From Flavobacterium pokkalii (GTDB lineage Bacteria > Bacteroidota > Bacteroidia > Flavobacteriales > Flavobacteriaceae): a stretch of DNA of 64,000 bases. How positions within the stretch are numbered: position 1 is the stretch's first letter; every line of letters begins with the position of its first letter. The stretch spans positions 62,001-126,000 of the forward strand of contig NZ_NASZ01000004.1 in assembly GCF_014596575.1 (NCBI RefSeq), given 5' to 3'. The notes beneath the pieces were generated by a model. It did no database searches. It saw only the letters and a program-made list of their open reading frames with translations, and was not told where the DNA came from. Both the position numbers and the translations under genes were made by a program. Positions 13,563-24,386 of this stretch are shown here, one piece after another.

Positions 13563-15500
13563 TTAATTTCGAATTGGATTTAAAGAAACTACAAAACCAC
13601 CTCTACGGAGTAGTTTTACGTCAATAGTATTTGTTTTATCTACTACCATTACTTGTGAATTAAAATCCTTATCGTGCTTACCATCAGCAATGATAACGGC
13701 TCGATAACTCATCCCTTCTTTCAAAAAGTCCAACTTGATTTTCTTTGTTTTTTCCTGACGCTCAGAAGCACTAATTCCACCAATATACCAAGTATCCCCT
13801 TTTTGTCGTGCCATAGTAACTTCTTGCCCCGGATAACCATCAATAAGTTTGGTGTTATCCCAAGCTGTTGGCACGTCCTTCAAAAAAGTTTTGGCTTCAT
13901 CAGGAAGTTCATAATAGCCTTCTGGTCTGTCTGCCAAATGTTGCAAAGGTGATTCGAAAATTACGGAAAGTGCCAATTCATGTCCGTAAGAAGTATGATG
14001 CGGAAATTGCGAATTGGTAAACGTAACAGGCGTATAATCCATTGCTCCAACAATATTTCTTGTAAAAGGTAAAATAGTATTATGCTCTGGTGCTGTTACA
14101 CTGAATTCAGGGCCATTATTATACCATTCGGCTCCACGTACAGCTTCGTAAGTCATCAAATTAGGATAGGTTCGAGACCAACCACGAGGTACAATACATC
14201 CATGAAAATAAACCATCATTTCAAATTGGGCAGCATCTTCCAAAATATCAAGATAGTATTGTATCATATTTTGCTTTTCGCTTTCAAAAAAATCGATTTT
14301 AACCCCAGCAACACCTAATTTTTTCAATTTTGTAAATTCTTCCACTCGATTTTCATGGGTAAGCATACGGTCTTTTGGAGTAGAAGAAACCCAGGTATGA
14401 TCTCCTCCGGAATTATACCACATCAACGGTTTTATACCTTTAGAATGAATGTATTTCAAGGCGTCTTCAAGATTTCCGCCGTTTGTCATTCCGTCCCATT
14501 CCCAGTCTAAAAGGGTATAAGGCCAATTCATTTTTACAGCCAAATCAGCAAACTCGCAAACAATTTTATAATCTTTCGTTCCGTGATTACTCGACCAATA
14601 ATTCCAGGATACTTTTCCTGGTTTCACCCAATCTGTATTTTTAAAACGAGTAGGAGTCGATACATCTTCAACCAAAGTGCTTTCTACAATATCAGCCAAA
14701 CTACCAATTGTAATGACCCTCCAAGGTGATTGCCATGGAAGCGTAATACTCGGATTTGATTCTCCTGTTCCTCTACCATCTCTGGGATCCGGAAAAGTAA
14801 GTTTATATGTATTTACATCCTGCGTATTACTTAATTTTGTTCCACAATAATTGCGGTCTAAATCAGCTTCGTGTAGCAAATACCAACAGGATTTGTCAAC
14901 AGAATTGAATAAGGCAGGATAGCACCACTCTTGTTGCTGCAATTTATCTTCACTAGAAGCAGCATACAAACCTTCATTGGCAGAATTCCATTTTTCTAAC
15001 CATCGCATACTTTTATTTGGAATTTCATACGCAGTAAATTCATCTTTTAAACTATAAGTTCCTTTTTTTTCAGGAAATTCATATCGAAAAGTAATTCCGT
15101 CATTATAAGCTCTAATGATAAGATTTAATTTAGCTTTGCTTGGATTTTCAAATGAGATCACCACTTCGTTGGCTTCATTATCACGCACTGCTTTTTTTCC
15201 AAAGGGAAGTTCATAATGTTCCTTTATGCTTTTTGATTTACTTGCCTTTAAAAAAAGAAGTTCTTTCGAAAAATCCTGATCATTTCGAGACAGTCCAAGA
15301 TGTACTTTTGGAAGAATTTCAGATGTATTATTATCTGTATTGTAGGATACTTTCAGATACCATTCGCCTCTATTACCAGCATTCATAGAGAACAATTCCA
15401 CCCTATTTTTTTTATTTGGGGATTGTAATTTTAATTGCTGGGAAAAAGCCGTAAGTATTCCAAAGAAAAATCCAATAAATACATATATTCTGAATTTCAT
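13563..15500 (-). CDS. GH97 family glycosidase (probable alpha-galactosidase)
   Basis: The 645-residue protein has a signal peptide (about 1-21), an N-terminal beta-sandwich, a TIM barrel (about 295-560) and a C-terminal beta domain, as in GH97. The barrel motif GVKIDFF carries Asp403, the nucleophile position of retaining GH97 enzymes, and TYEAVRGAEW supplies a candidate acid/base Glu. It is a divergent paralog of the GH97 at 493-2427, so the two may differ in linkage preference. The stop of the SASA esterase gene upstream lies only 4 bases before its start, which implies translational coupling. Predicted role: release of alpha-galactosyl side groups. Confidence 0.86.
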   Translation of the reverse strand: MKFRIYVFIGFFFGILTAFSQQLKLQSPNKKNRVELFSMNAGNRGEWYLKVSYNTDNNTSEILPKVHLGLSRNDQDFSKELLFLKASKSKSIKEHYELPFGKKAVRDNEANEVVISFENPSKAKLNLIIRAYNDGITFRYEFPEKKGTYSLKDEFTAYEIPNKSMRWLEKWNSANEGLYAASSEDKLQQQEWCYPALFNSVDKSCWYLLHEADLDRNYCGTKLSNTQDVNTYKLTFPDPRDGRGTGESNPSITLPWQSPWRVITIGSLADIVESTLVEDVSTPTRFKNTDWVKPGKVSWNYWSSNHGTKDYKIVCEFADLAVKMNWPYTLLDWEWDGMTNGGNLEDALKYIHSKGIKPLMWYNSGGDHTWVSSTPKDRMLTHENRVEEFTKLKKLGVAGVKIDFFESEKQNMIQYYLDILEDAAQFEMMVYFHGCIVPRGWSRTYPNLMTYEAVRGAEWYNNGPEFSVTAPEHNTILPFTRNIVGAMDYTPVTFTNSQFPHHTSYGHELALSVIFESPLQHLADRPEGYYELPDEAKTFLKDVPTAWDNTKLIDGYPGQEVTMARQKGDTWYIGGISASERQEKTKKIKLDFLKEGMSYRAVIIADGKHDKDFNSQVMVVDKTNTIDVKLLRRGGFVVSLNPIRN

Positions 15501-15504
15501 ACTC

Positions 15505-16347
15505 TTATTTATTTTTCGTTAATTCAAGCATTTTTGCAGCATATCGTTTTCCTAACATTCTATACCCTTCAGCCGTGAAATGAAGATTATCTTTAGCATC
15601 TGGACAACCGCTTGAAGAAATCACATAAGAATTTGGAATAACTTCTGGTAAAGTAGCAATGATTTTGTTCATGCTGGCACATACTCCCCCTTGATCTGCA
15701 TGAACCACTTCTCCGGCTAATAATGGAGTCGATTCGGCTTTCAGATTTAAATCTTTCAACAAATTATCATACACCACTTTTACTTTTTTGGTCCAAAGTG
15801 TATCACCTGTATTAGATTCTCCCTGATGTAATAATATTCCTTTTATTACACCCGTTTTTTGAGCAATTTTAGCCATTTCCACTAATCTGGCATAAGGATT
15901 TCCATCATACTGTGCCACCGTGTTTTTTAACCAATCTGGCGATGTACTTACATAGGATTCATAATTATCTTTGTCAAAAAGTTCAATTTTACAGCCACCA
16001 ACAGCTACATTGATGACTCCAACTTTTACATCATCAGGCAAATTAGCTATCATTTCTCTTCCAAAATAATCGGATGGAGTCAATCCTGTAGTACAACGGC
16101 TTAAAGGCGGAACAGCAGTATACCAATTGCCTTTTTTTCTATGCAAATTATCACAATCTACAGCTTCCAAAACCTGAAATCTACTATTTACAATGGTATC
16201 TTGTGGTTCAAACTTAGCATTCCCTTCCATATTTGATTGTCCAAGGCACAAATAGATATAAAATTTTGGATTAGGCTTTTGGGCAAATAAATTGACTCCT
16301 AAAAGCAAGATCATAATAAAAGAAAGCTGATGTAATTTATTTTTCAT
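15505..16347 (-). CDS. SASA/CE6-type acetylesterase (SGNH fold)
   Basis: The 280-residue secreted protein has the SGNH-like esterase blocks: LCLGQSNMEGN with Ser38 near the mature N-terminus, GILLHQGESN in the middle, and KDNLHFTAEGY with Asp253 and His256 near the C-terminus. This arrangement is that of the sialate O-acetylesterase-like (SASA/DUF303) family, which includes CE6 acetyl xylan esterases. In this locus removal of O-acetyl groups from xylan is the likely job. The signal peptide ends at LFAQ. The gene starts 32 bases after GH95 ends and precedes GH97 by 4 bases. Confidence 0.82.
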   Translation of the reverse strand: MKNKLHQLSFIMILLLGVNLFAQKPNPKFYIYLCLGQSNMEGNAKFEPQDTIVNSRFQVLEAVDCDNLHRKKGNWYTAVPPLSRCTTGLTPSDYFGREMIANLPDDVKVGVINVAVGGCKIELFDKDNYESYVSTSPDWLKNTVAQYDGNPYARLVEMAKIAQKTGVIKGILLHQGESNTGDTLWTKKVKVVYDNLLKDLNLKAESTPLLAGEVVHADQGGVCASMNKIIATLPEVIPNSYVISSSGCPDAKDNLHFTAEGYRMLGKRYAAKMLELTKNK

Positions 16348-16379
16348 AATTCAAGTTGGTTATGGTTAATTTTAATAGA

Positions 16380-18842
16380 TTATTCAGATTCAAATTGATA
16401 TGTAGAATCTTTTTGAGTAGCTAAATCGACTAAAATAGTTGGTTTTAATTCCAAAGATTTTATACTTGATTCTTTAGAAATAATCGGCGGCATTGTTTCA
16501 TCAACAAAATAAAAAGGATTTAAATTTTTGCCCTTTGCTTCCAATAAAACTTCACCTGACTTTAGTTTTATTCCGTTAGGCAAACGCAATCGAAGGTTTC
16601 CTCCTAGATTTGATTTTATAATCAGCTTTTTAATTTTAGCATTTTTCCAGCGCATTTCTACAATCTCAAATCCTCCTCTTGCTTTAATTCCTTTGACACT
16701 TCCTTCCTGCCAAACTTCTGGTAAAGCCGGAAGTAAATGAACAGCTCCATCGGAACTTTGCACTAACATCTCGGTAATTCCGGAAGTGCAACCAAAATTT
16801 CCATCAATCTGAAAAGGCGGATGTGCATCAAATAGATTGTTATAGGTTCCGCCTCCATCGGCATTTACTCCTAAAGGTGTTAGTTGATTCTGTATTAATT
16901 GATACGCATGATTTCCATCCTGCATCTTTGCCCACCAATTAATTTTCCAACCCATACTCCAACCAGTAGATACGTCTCCACGCTGCAATAAAGTATTTCG
17001 GGATGCGGCAAATAATTCGGGAGTTCTGTAAGACGAAATTTGATTAGAAGGAAACAAACCATATAGGTGTGAAATATGACGATGATTATCCTTTGGACTA
17101 TCAATATCATCAAGCCATTCCTGAAGTTGATTATGTTTACCAATATGCATTGGAGCCAAATGACTTCGCTTTTGCTCTAATGTTTCGATTAATTCTTTAT
17201 CATAATTTAAAATTTGTGCCGCTCGAATTGTCGTACTAAAAACATCATAAACAATCTGCGTATCCATTGTTGTCCCGGCATCTAACGAAGTGCCATTATG
17301 AGCAATCGGAGCATTCTCAGGAGAATTGCCCGGGTTTATCACTAACCATTTATATTTTGGATGCTCCACTAAAAAATCGGCGTAAAATAGAGCCGCACCT
17401 TTTAAAACCGGATAAACCGATTCTAAAAACTTCTGATCTCCTGTATAAAGATAATGTTCCCATAAATGCTGACTAAGCCATCCGCCACCCATTGTCCAAA
17501 GTCCCCAGAATGCACCATCTACAGCTCCGGTAATGCGCCAGATATCTGTATTATGATGAGCCATCCAACCACTGGCTCCATACATTGTTTTAGCTGTTTC
17601 TTGTCCGGTAACTGCTAAATCTTTTATCATTTCAAATAAAGGCTGATGCATTTCAGACAAATTCGTTTTTTCCGCTGGCCAGTAATTCATTTCTGTATTA
17701 ATATTGATTGTATATTTACTATCCCAGGCAGGTCTTAAACTATTATTCCAAATTCCCTGTAAATTAGCAGGTTGTCCTCCAGGCTGAGAAGACGAAATCA
17801 GTAAATAGCGACCGTACTGATAATACAATGCTACAAATTGAGGATCATTGGTATTTCTAAAATTTTTCAAACGCTCATCTGTTGGTAAATTAGCAGCTGG
17901 AGTCGTTCCTAAATCCAATTGCACCCTATTAAAATATTTTTGATACGCTAAAACATGTTCCTTTTTTAATACCGAAAAAGATTTACCTGAAACTTTTTTA
18001 ATTTCCTCAATTGCTCTTTGATTTTCATCACCGTTTACATCTTGATAATTATTAAAATTTGTTGCAATGCTTATAAATAAAGTTGCGGCATTGGCTCCTT
18101 TTACGATAAGAGAAGAATCTTTTTGAATTAATTTTCCTCCCTCTAATTTTACACGAGTAATTCCTTTAAATCGAATCAAACCTTTCACCCCTTCATGATC
18201 GCTTGTAGTACCTGAAATTTCGAGATCTTTATTTTTATTTACTTTAAATTTCTTTATTTTATGAGGAGAAGTATAAGCAGTAGTAAACGAAATGCTTCCT
18301 TTTTTGCTACTAGTTAGATGGAGTATTATCACTTTATTGGTAAAAGAAACAAAAGCCTCTCTGGTATAAGTTACTCCATCAACCTGATAAGAAGTTTTTG
18401 CTATTGCTTTTTCTATATCCAATTCCCTTCTGTAATTAGAATATTTTTCATGCCCTTCAAAATTTAAATTCAAATTTCCAACCGATTGAAACATTTGCCC
18501 GTGTGATTTTTTAGATACAAATGCTTCATTAGCTAATTTTTCTGCCTCTTTATATTTTCCTTCAAAAATCATTTTTTGAAGTTCCGGTAACACTGCTAAG
18601 GCTTTCGGATTGTCGTTTCTGTTAGGGCCACCACTCCAAACCGTGTTTTCATTTAATTGAATAATTTCATTGCTCACATTACCATAAACCATTGCACCTA
18701 AAAATCCATTTCCAATTGGTAATGCGTTTTCCCAAACCTTTCCCGAGGGCTGATTATACCACAATTTAAGCTCCTGATTATATTGAGGATAAATGAAAGA
18801 CACCCTAATTAAAAAAAGCATTACTATTATTTTTCTCATCAT
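16380..18842 (-). CDS. GH95 family glycosidase (alpha-L-fucosidase/alpha-L-galactosidase type)
   Basis: The 820-residue secreted protein matches GH95 throughout: the N-terminal beta domain starts [20 protein letters not shown] and [10 protein letters not shown], the (alpha/alpha)6 catalytic region contains [17 protein letters not shown] with the conserved Asn pair, and [15 protein letters not shown] and [10 protein letters not shown] follow. GH95 enzymes invert alpha-1,2-fucosides, and some act on alpha-L-galactose, including in corn-type xylan loci. Context here favours the latter, but that is inference. Two ATG codons (18842 and 18839) start the frame. It is the first enzyme gene after susD, separated by 304 bases containing two hairpins. 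Confidence 0.88.
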   Translation of the reverse strand: MMRKIIVMLFLIRVSFIYPQYNQELKLWYNQPSGKVWENALPIGNGFLGAMVYGNVSNEIIQLNENTVWSGGPNRNDNPKALAVLPELQKMIFEGKYKEAEKLANEAFVSKKSHGQMFQSVGNLNLNFEGHEKYSNYRRELDIEKAIAKTSYQVDGVTYTREAFVSFTNKVIILHLTSSKKGSISFTTAYTSPHKIKKFKVNKNKDLEISGTTSDHEGVKGLIRFKGITRVKLEGGKLIQKDSSLIVKGANAATLFISIATNFNNYQDVNGDENQRAIEEIKKVSGKSFSVLKKEHVLAYQKYFNRVQLDLGTTPAANLPTDERLKNFRNTNDPQFVALYYQYGRYLLISSSQPGGQPANLQGIWNNSLRPAWDSKYTININTEMNYWPAEKTNLSEMHQPLFEMIKDLAVTGQETAKTMYGASGWMAHHNTDIWRITGAVDGAFWGLWTMGGGWLSQHLWEHYLYTGDQKFLESVYPVLKGAALFYADFLVEHPKYKWLVINPGNSPENAPIAHNGTSLDAGTTMDTQIVYDVFSTTIRAAQILNYDKELIETLEQKRSHLAPMHIGKHNQLQEWLDDIDSPKDNHRHISHLYGLFPSNQISSYRTPELFAASRNTLLQRGDVSTGWSMGWKINWWAKMQDGNHAYQLIQNQLTPLGVNADGGGTYNNLFDAHPPFQIDGNFGCTSGITEMLVQSSDGAVHLLPALPEVWQEGSVKGIKARGGFEIVEMRWKNAKIKKLIIKSNLGGNLRLRLPNGIKLKSGEVLLEAKGKNLNPFYFVDETMPPIISKESSIKSLELKPTILVDLATQKDSTYQFESE

Positions 18843-18980
18843 AAATTTTATTTTTTATTCGAGTTAAAACAATCCAACTCTTCAAAATATGTGTTTAAAA
18901 AACACTTATAAAAAAGAGCAAAAAAATTTATCGCATTAACTTAAAATAACTTTTGTCCAACTCTAAAACAAATTAATTAA

Positions 18981-19008
18981 AAAGCCGAGAGTAACCAGCT
19001 CCCGACTT
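18981..19008 (-). terminator. Intrinsic terminator downstream of susD
   Basis: On the minus strand an 8-base-pair stem (18999-19006 with 18984-18991, two G-U wobbles) encloses a 7-base loop and is extended by two A-T pairs. It is followed at once by a run of U and AU-rich sequence (18983 downward). It lies between the susD stop and the GH95 start, so it should reduce transcription of the enzyme genes relative to susCD. I found no clear TAnnTTTG promoter box between it and GH95, so read-through is assumed. Confidence 0.65.
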
Positions 19009-19101
19009 CTCACGTAAAAAACAAACATTAACCAAATTATTAAATGAATTCTTAAATTCTTTTACTATTTCTTTAATTTGAAAAGTGCTTTTAATTAACC
19101 A

Positions 19102-19137
19102 GTTGGATGAAATTATTTTTTGATAATTTCACCCAAC
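19102..19137 (-). terminator. Long hairpin directly after susD
   Basis: Arms 19102-19116 and 19123-19137 pair at 14 of 15 positions around a 6-base loop, 10 bases after the susD stop codon. No U-run follows on the minus strand, so it may protect the 3' end of susCD mRNA or act together with the terminator at 18981-19008. The rest of the 18843-19146 gap shows no gene. Confidence 0.5.
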
Positions 19138-19146
19138 GAGTTTTAA

Positions 19147-21096
19147 TTAATTATTATATCCCGGATTTTGATAAGCAGCTTTCTCTGCATCACTCATTTC
19201 CATTAAATCTATCTGTCCCTGAGGAATAGGACGTAAATAGTGATAAGGCTCAATAGTTCTGGTAACAAGCTGTGGCGTATGCTGACCATAATTCGAACCA
19301 CCAATCGAGTAAGTGCCTGCAAGTTCATTCCATTTTTGAGTTCTTACTAAATCATACCAGCGATAGCCTTCTCCATAGTATTCGCGTGAACGCTCTGCCA
19401 AAATATAATTAATATCAATTATTGCAGGGGTCGCACTGGTTAATAAAATACTATTATCTGCATTTTTAGCCATATTACCATTATTATCCCAACGCCATTT
19501 TCCTGCACGAGCACGAATTACATTGATAAGATTTCTCGCAGTCATAGAACCAGTCGCTCCTTTTACTGCTGCTTCAGCTGCAACAAAATAAAGTTCTGAG
19601 AATTTAGCTATCGGGAAAGGTCTTGTACTTCCTGCATTAGGTTGTCCTAATCCTCCATCATTATCGGTACGATATGGTCCTAATTTCCATAACCCAGGAT
19701 ACACAATTCTACTTATTCCTTGTGGAGAAATAACATAATCAGACCTGCCTGGTAAAACTCCTGCGCCTACACCACTATCACCTGCTCCTGAAGGATATGA
19801 AATTGCTGTGGTTGGTTCATCATTTAAAAAAGTTAGAATTGCACTATTAGGAGTTACAGCTAATGAATTAGCATTAAAAAGAGTTGTTACATCAGTCAAA
19901 CCTGTACCTTTTAGATTCCAGTTTCCACGATATACTGCTGTAAATGTTCCATCATATCTGGAATCATTAGTTTTATCAGCAAACGTTTTAGTGAATACTT
20001 CTATAGGTGGAGCCATTCTTGTCCAAGGTCGTCCTAAAAATTGATCCGCGGCACGCTGAACGCTAGAAACTGATGTCCCAGATGCATTTTTACTTCTTAT
20101 TGCGGTATAATTCCATGTTCCCATCCAACCTGCAAAATTATCTGGTGAGCCACCACTTCCATAAGAAAGACTTCCTCCGTTGTAATATTCACTTTCTTCA
20201 GTATGATCAGCATATAACATCATTTCTTTATTACGATCATTAGCCCCTAAATTAACATCATAATAATAATCTAATAAACCATATGAACCTGGATTATTAA
20301 TACCCTCTAATGCAATATCATAAGCTTTTTGAAAGTACCATTGTGAATTATGTCCGTCTGGATCAGTTCTAGGTGTATCTGGATAAGTTGGAATATTATT
20401 TGGATTTTCTAACCACCAGGCATATGTCAAATATGCTTTTGCCAGATACAAACGAGCTAACGTTTTTGTTGCTGTTCCTGTTAATCTTGGAGTATCAGGC
20501 AATTCATTAACTGCAATTACTAAATCCGGAAAAATAGCTTTAGTGTAAACCTCAGATACTGTATTTCGTTTAGAAGATCTTGATGGTTTAGTATTAAATT
20601 TCAATTCGCCAGCTCCTAAATCTAAAGGTACACCGCCAAAATTCTGCACTAGTAAAAAATAATCAAAAGCTCTAAAAAATCTGGACTCAGCAATTAAGCT
20701 GTTTGCCACTCCCACTGCTGCTCCATTTTCAATAATTCCGCTGGCAGTATTGATATCATTATAGGAATTATTCCAAACAACATCAGCTCTACTAGACGTT
20801 GGGTTGATTACTCCAACACCCGACAAATCGTGATCTTTAAAATTACCATCAGCACTTTGTGCATAGGTATGTTCATCTGTACCCGTTTGGACAGAATTGT
20901 AATAATAAGCTTGTCCGTAAATCCAGCGCAAATGTGCATAATGTGAAGTTAATCCCTGTATTACTCCCTGCTCTGTTTTAAAATAGCCTGGCTCATAAAA
21001 ATCATGTGGCTTTTCTTCTAAAATATCAGAGCACCCTGCAAAAGAGAATAAAACTACTGAGCCTATAATTATTCTTCTTAAAATATATCGTTTCAT
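19147..21096 (-). CDS. susD: SusD/RagB family outer-membrane glycan-binding lipoprotein
   Basis: The 649-residue protein has a lipoprotein signal ending FSFAGC (Cys22 lipidated) and the SusD-like start DILEEKPHDFY. The N-terminal TPR-containing SusD-like segment is followed by the RagB/SusD domain, ending in LRPIPQGQIDLM and NPGYNN, the usual C-terminal signature. SusD proteins cap the SusC transporter at the cell surface and bind oligosaccharides. The gene lies 12 bases after susC in the same direction. It is large for the family, where about 500-600 residues is common. The ligand cannot be read directly; the enzyme set suggests decorated xylan fragments. Confidence 0.93.
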   Translation of the reverse strand: MKRYILRRIIIGSVVLFSFAGCSDILEEKPHDFYEPGYFKTEQGVIQGLTSHYAHLRWIYGQAYYYNSVQTGTDEHTYAQSADGNFKDHDLSGVGVINPTSSRADVVWNNSYNDINTASGIIENGAAVGVANSLIAESRFFRAFDYFLLVQNFGGVPLDLGAGELKFNTKPSRSSKRNTVSEVYTKAIFPDLVIAVNELPDTPRLTGTATKTLARLYLAKAYLTYAWWLENPNNIPTYPDTPRTDPDGHNSQWYFQKAYDIALEGINNPGSYGLLDYYYDVNLGANDRNKEMMLYADHTEESEYYNGGSLSYGSGGSPDNFAGWMGTWNYTAIRSKNASGTSVSSVQRAADQFLGRPWTRMAPPIEVFTKTFADKTNDSRYDGTFTAVYRGNWNLKGTGLTDVTTLFNANSLAVTPNSAILTFLNDEPTTAISYPSGAGDSGVGAGVLPGRSDYVISPQGISRIVYPGLWKLGPYRTDNDGGLGQPNAGSTRPFPIAKFSELYFVAAEAAVKGATGSMTARNLINVIRARAGKWRWDNNGNMAKNADNSILLTSATPAIIDINYILAERSREYYGEGYRWYDLVRTQKWNELAGTYSIGGSNYGQHTPQLVTRTIEPYHYLRPIPQGQIDLMEMSDAEKAAYQNPGYNN

Positions 21097-21108
21097 AGCT
21101 CTTGCAAA

Positions 21109-24100
21109 TTAAAATGTTAAATTAAGTCCAAATAAATAATTTCTAGTTGAAGGCGTGTTTGTACCAATAATCGGAAACCTGCTATTGTATGACGCTACTG
21201 CCTGATTTTCATTTCCTAATGAATTTGGTTCCGGATCCATTCCAGACATTTTATGGTACGGAGAGAACAGTACAAAAGGATTTTGTGCTGTAACATAAAG
21301 TCTTAGTTTTTCAATACCTAAATCTCTTATAAACTGCTGATCCAATGTATACCCTAGCGTTATTGCTCTGATTTTTACATACGATGCGTCAAAATACCCC
21401 ATAGTTGACATATACTTCGGATTATCTCCACTTCTAATACCTCTTGGATTAGGGAATTCAGCATCCCTATTATCCGGTGTCCAGTAATCTACATCAACAT
21501 TACTTCTTCTACCATTAAGAAGATTAAGATAACTCGCTCCACCATAAAGTGTACTAATTAAAACTCCGCCACTTTTAAACGCACCAACAGCCGAAAAATC
21601 AAAACCTTTATATGTCAAATTAGTATTAAATCCACCTTGAAAATCAGGATCTGTATCAATAATTTGTCTATCACTAGCATTAATTGCACGTGTTGGTGAA
21701 CCATCTGGATTAAAATCTCCTGTATATTTAACTTTAATAGATCCAACCACCGTTCCTTGTTGATCAATTCCGGTAGGACCTGGTTCGTATATAGACATAT
21801 AAGGATCCCCTTCCTGCCAGATGCCTACTTTTTGATAATCATAAATAGAATTGATATTATGACCTACAAACCAGCTATTTCCCTCATCTTTTGTAGCTCC
21901 TGACGCCAGTTTAACTAGTTTGTTATTGTTAGCATACAGGTTAAAACCAACTGTCCAAGTTAACCCTTTAGGATTATCTAGAATAACACCGTTTAATGCT
22001 ATTTCGAAACCTTTATTTTCAGTCTCTCCAATATTTGCAACATAACTGCTCACACCTCCTGTTGGTGGCAGATTCACACTTTGCAGGACATCGGTTGTAT
22101 GTGTTGTATAATACTCAATTGTTCCTGATAAACGATTATTAAAGAACCCAAAATCCAATCCATAATTCCAGGTTGTAGAGAATTCCCATCCTAAATTCGG
22201 GTTAGGAGCTTGAGTAACATATACTCCTGTAGAGTTTGTACTTCCAAAATTATACGGTCTGGTACCTAAAGCCCCTAAAGTTGAATACGGAGCTACTGCC
22301 TGATTAGAAGTTTTTCCATATCCCGCACGCAATTTCAATAGATTAATCCATGATTTTTCTTTCATAAAAGATTCATTCGAAACTGTCCATCCTGCAGAAA
22401 CAGCTGGATAAGTAAACCATTTATTGCCCGGAGCCAATCTTGACGAACCATCTGAACGAACTGTTCCGGAAATAAAATATTTATTATTATAGGAATACAT
22501 TAATCTCGCCATATAGGAGGTTAACCCCCACTGTGTATAATCCTGGTCTCCAGGGTTTATAACGGCTTCTTCTTCACTCTGACCTAAGTTGTAAAACTGA
22601 AATGCATCCGAAGTAATGCCGTTTCTTGTTATTCGGGAACTGTTGCTAGTACGTTGTTCATTTGAATATAAGCCAACAAAATTGATGGTATGTTTTTCGG
22701 CAAAAGTCTTATCATAAGTCAACAGGTTCTCAATAAGCCATTGTGTTGACAATGTATTACTAATGGATGCATTTGAAATCGTTGTTGGATTTACATCAAA
22801 TACACCAAAACCTTCATAATATCCACTGTTAGAAGTACGAAAATTTAATCCGGTATTTAATCGGTACTTCAATCCTTCTATTCCGGGTATTTTTACCTCT
22901 GCAAAAATATTATTATAGGAACTAAATGCTCTGGTTTGATTAACATAAGAATCTCCTAACCCCTCGATAGTTTTTCTGGTATAAACCCAGTTTTCATCAG
23001 CCCCCATTCTAACAGTTCTTTTCAAAGATCCATCTTCATTATACGGATTAGCTAAAGGAGATGTTCCTAAGATAGTACCTGTACCAATATTATCTCCATT
23101 AGTGACTGCATAGTTACTATTTGTGGTGAATCCAATACGAAAAATTTTTCCAATTTGTTGGTCTAAACTTCCTCTAAGATTAAAACGTTCATATTTTTGA
23201 CCTGGTAAGACAGCCTCTTCTTTATAATAGCCCAAACCAGCACTATATGAACCAAACTCAGTACCACCGGAAACACTTACATCATGACTTGACATTTCAC
23301 CAGAACCATATAACAAATCCTGCCAGTCTATGTTAGTATTTCTTGATTCATCAACCCCGTCTGAATATAAAGTTGAATAATCACGTAATGCAGCAAACTT
23401 AGTACCATCCATCATATCATATTTACCAAAAGTCTGTTTAATACCACTAAATCCATTATAAGAAAATCTGGCTTTTTGATTTTTATAACCTTTATTCGTA
23501 GTAATCAAGATAACTCCATTTGCTCCTCTGGAACCATAAATTGCAGTTGCAGAAGCATCTTTTAAAATATCAACAGACTTGATGTCAACAGGATTAATAT
23601 CTCCTATCTGACCTCCGAATGGAACTCCATCAAGTACCACCAACGGATCATTATCCCCTGTAAGAGATCTGGTTCCTCGAATTCGAATTTGCATAGCAGC
23701 TCCAGGTTTACTAGAGGTCTGAGTTAATTCAACCCCTGCTACTCTACCTTGTAATGCTTGTGTCACGTTTGCTGCTTGCACTTCATTTAACTCTTTTCCT
23801 CCTATCGAGGCTACAGATCCGGTCACAGCTTCTTTTCGTTGCGTTCCATAACCTATTACTACAACTTCTTTCAAAGTTTTAGCTCCTTCTTGTAAAGTTA
23901 CATTGATCTTCGTTTGTCCTTTTACCACAACTTCTTTACTCTCCAACCCCACAAAACTAAATACAAGAACTGCATTCGAAGGTACTCCTTTAATAGAATA
24001 TGCCCCATCAAAATTTGTCATTACACCTGTATTAGTCCCTTTGATTAAAACATTAGCACCAGGAATTGGACCATTAACATCCGACACTACTCCTGAAACA

Positions 24101-24207
24101 ACCGATTGCGCTTTTGCTCCAATAGAAAAAACAAAAAACATCAGCACAATAAAACTAAACTGTCTTTGATAAAGAATTTCCCTCTTAATATTAAAATAGT
24201 TAATCAT
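21109..24207 (-). CDS. susC: SusC/RagA family TonB-dependent outer-membrane transporter
   Basis: The 1032-residue protein has a signal peptide (ending near AKAQ), an N-terminal CarboxypepD-like domain (about 35-115), a TonB-box-like KEVVVIGYGTQR, a plug domain with VDILKDASATAIYGSRGANGVI, and a 22-strand barrel ending FGLNLTF with a terminal aromatic residue. KEVVVIGYGT and SATAIYGSRG are signatures of SusC rather than other TonB-dependent receptors. It imports oligosaccharides across the outer membrane with SusD, driven by TonB; a tonB gene lies at 49846-50697. The frame starts at the ATG at 24207, with a -7 promoter box about 90 bases upstream. Confidence 0.94.
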   Translation of the reverse strand: MINYFNIKREILYQRQFSFIVLMFFVFSIGAKAQSVVSGVVSDVNGPIPGANVLIKGTNTGVMTNFDGAYSIKGVPSNAVLVFSFVGLESKEVVVKGQTKINVTLQEGAKTLKEVVVIGYGTQRKEAVTGSVASIGGKELNEVQAANVTQALQGRVAGVELTQTSSKPGAAMQIRIRGTRSLTGDNDPLVVLDGVPFGGQIGDINPVDIKSVDILKDASATAIYGSRGANGVILITTNKGYKNQKARFSYNGFSGIKQTFGKYDMMDGTKFAALRDYSTLYSDGVDESRNTNIDWQDLLYGSGEMSSHDVSVSGGTEFGSYSAGLGYYKEEAVLPGQKYERFNLRGSLDQQIGKIFRIGFTTNSNYAVTNGDNIGTGTILGTSPLANPYNEDGSLKRTVRMGADENWVYTRKTIEGLGDSYVNQTRAFSSYNNIFAEVKIPGIEGLKYRLNTGLNFRTSNSGYYEGFGVFDVNPTTISNASISNTLSTQWLIENLLTYDKTFAEKHTINFVGLYSNEQRTSNSSRITRNGITSDAFQFYNLGQSEEEAVINPGDQDYTQWGLTSYMARLMYSYNNKYFISGTVRSDGSSRLAPGNKWFTYPAVSAGWTVSNESFMKEKSWINLLKLRAGYGKTSNQAVAPYSTLGALGTRPYNFGSTNSTGVYVTQAPNPNLGWEFSTTWNYGLDFGFFNNRLSGTIEYYTTHTTDVLQSVNLPPTGGVSSYVANIGETENKGFEIALNGVILDNPKGLTWTVGFNLYANNNKLVKLASGATKDEGNSWFVGHNINSIYDYQKVGIWQEGDPYMSIYEPGPTGIDQQGTVVGSIKVKYTGDFNPDGSPTRAINASDRQIIDTDPDFQGGFNTNLTYKGFDFSAVGAFKSGGVLISTLYGGASYLNLLNGRRSNVDVDYWTPDNRDAEFPNPRGIRSGDNPKYMSTMGYFDASYVKIRAITLGYTLDQQFIRDLGIEKLRLYVTAQNPFVLFSPYHKMSGMDPEPNSLGNENQAVASYNSRFPIIGTNTPSTRNYLFGLNLTF

Positions 24208-24295
24208 AAAAAAAAATTAATTGGTTAGTTAATAAATTATTAAACTATAAATACTTCTACGAATACATAAAATCAATTTTAGCTTAATAAGAATA

Positions 24296-24303
24296 CAAAT
24301 ATA
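24296..24303 (-). promoter_or_regulatory. Bacteroidota -7 box upstream of susC
   Basis: The minus strand reads TATATTTG, a perfect match to the Bacteroidota TAnnTTTG -7 element, about 90 bases before the susC start. I see no TTG -33 element at the usual 17-23 base spacing, which may mean that an activator is needed. Confidence 0.5.
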
Positions 24304-24386
24304 TAAAATAACGCAATCGGTTGTTTGTTATTTTTTATTTTTTTATAAAAAATATTCTTGTCTTTTTTTTACAATTATAAAATAAC
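24303..24386. promoter_or_regulatory. Repeated ATAAAATAAC motifs, candidate operator
   Basis: The 10-mer ATAAAATAAC occurs at 24303-24312 and again at 24377-24386. The inverse GTTATTT lies at 24327-24333, forming a 7-base-pair inverted repeat with 24306-24312. The first copy overlaps the -7 box of susC. Repeated half-sites next to a susC promoter suggest binding of a regulator, but the background is very AT-rich and this may be chance. Confidence 0.3.
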
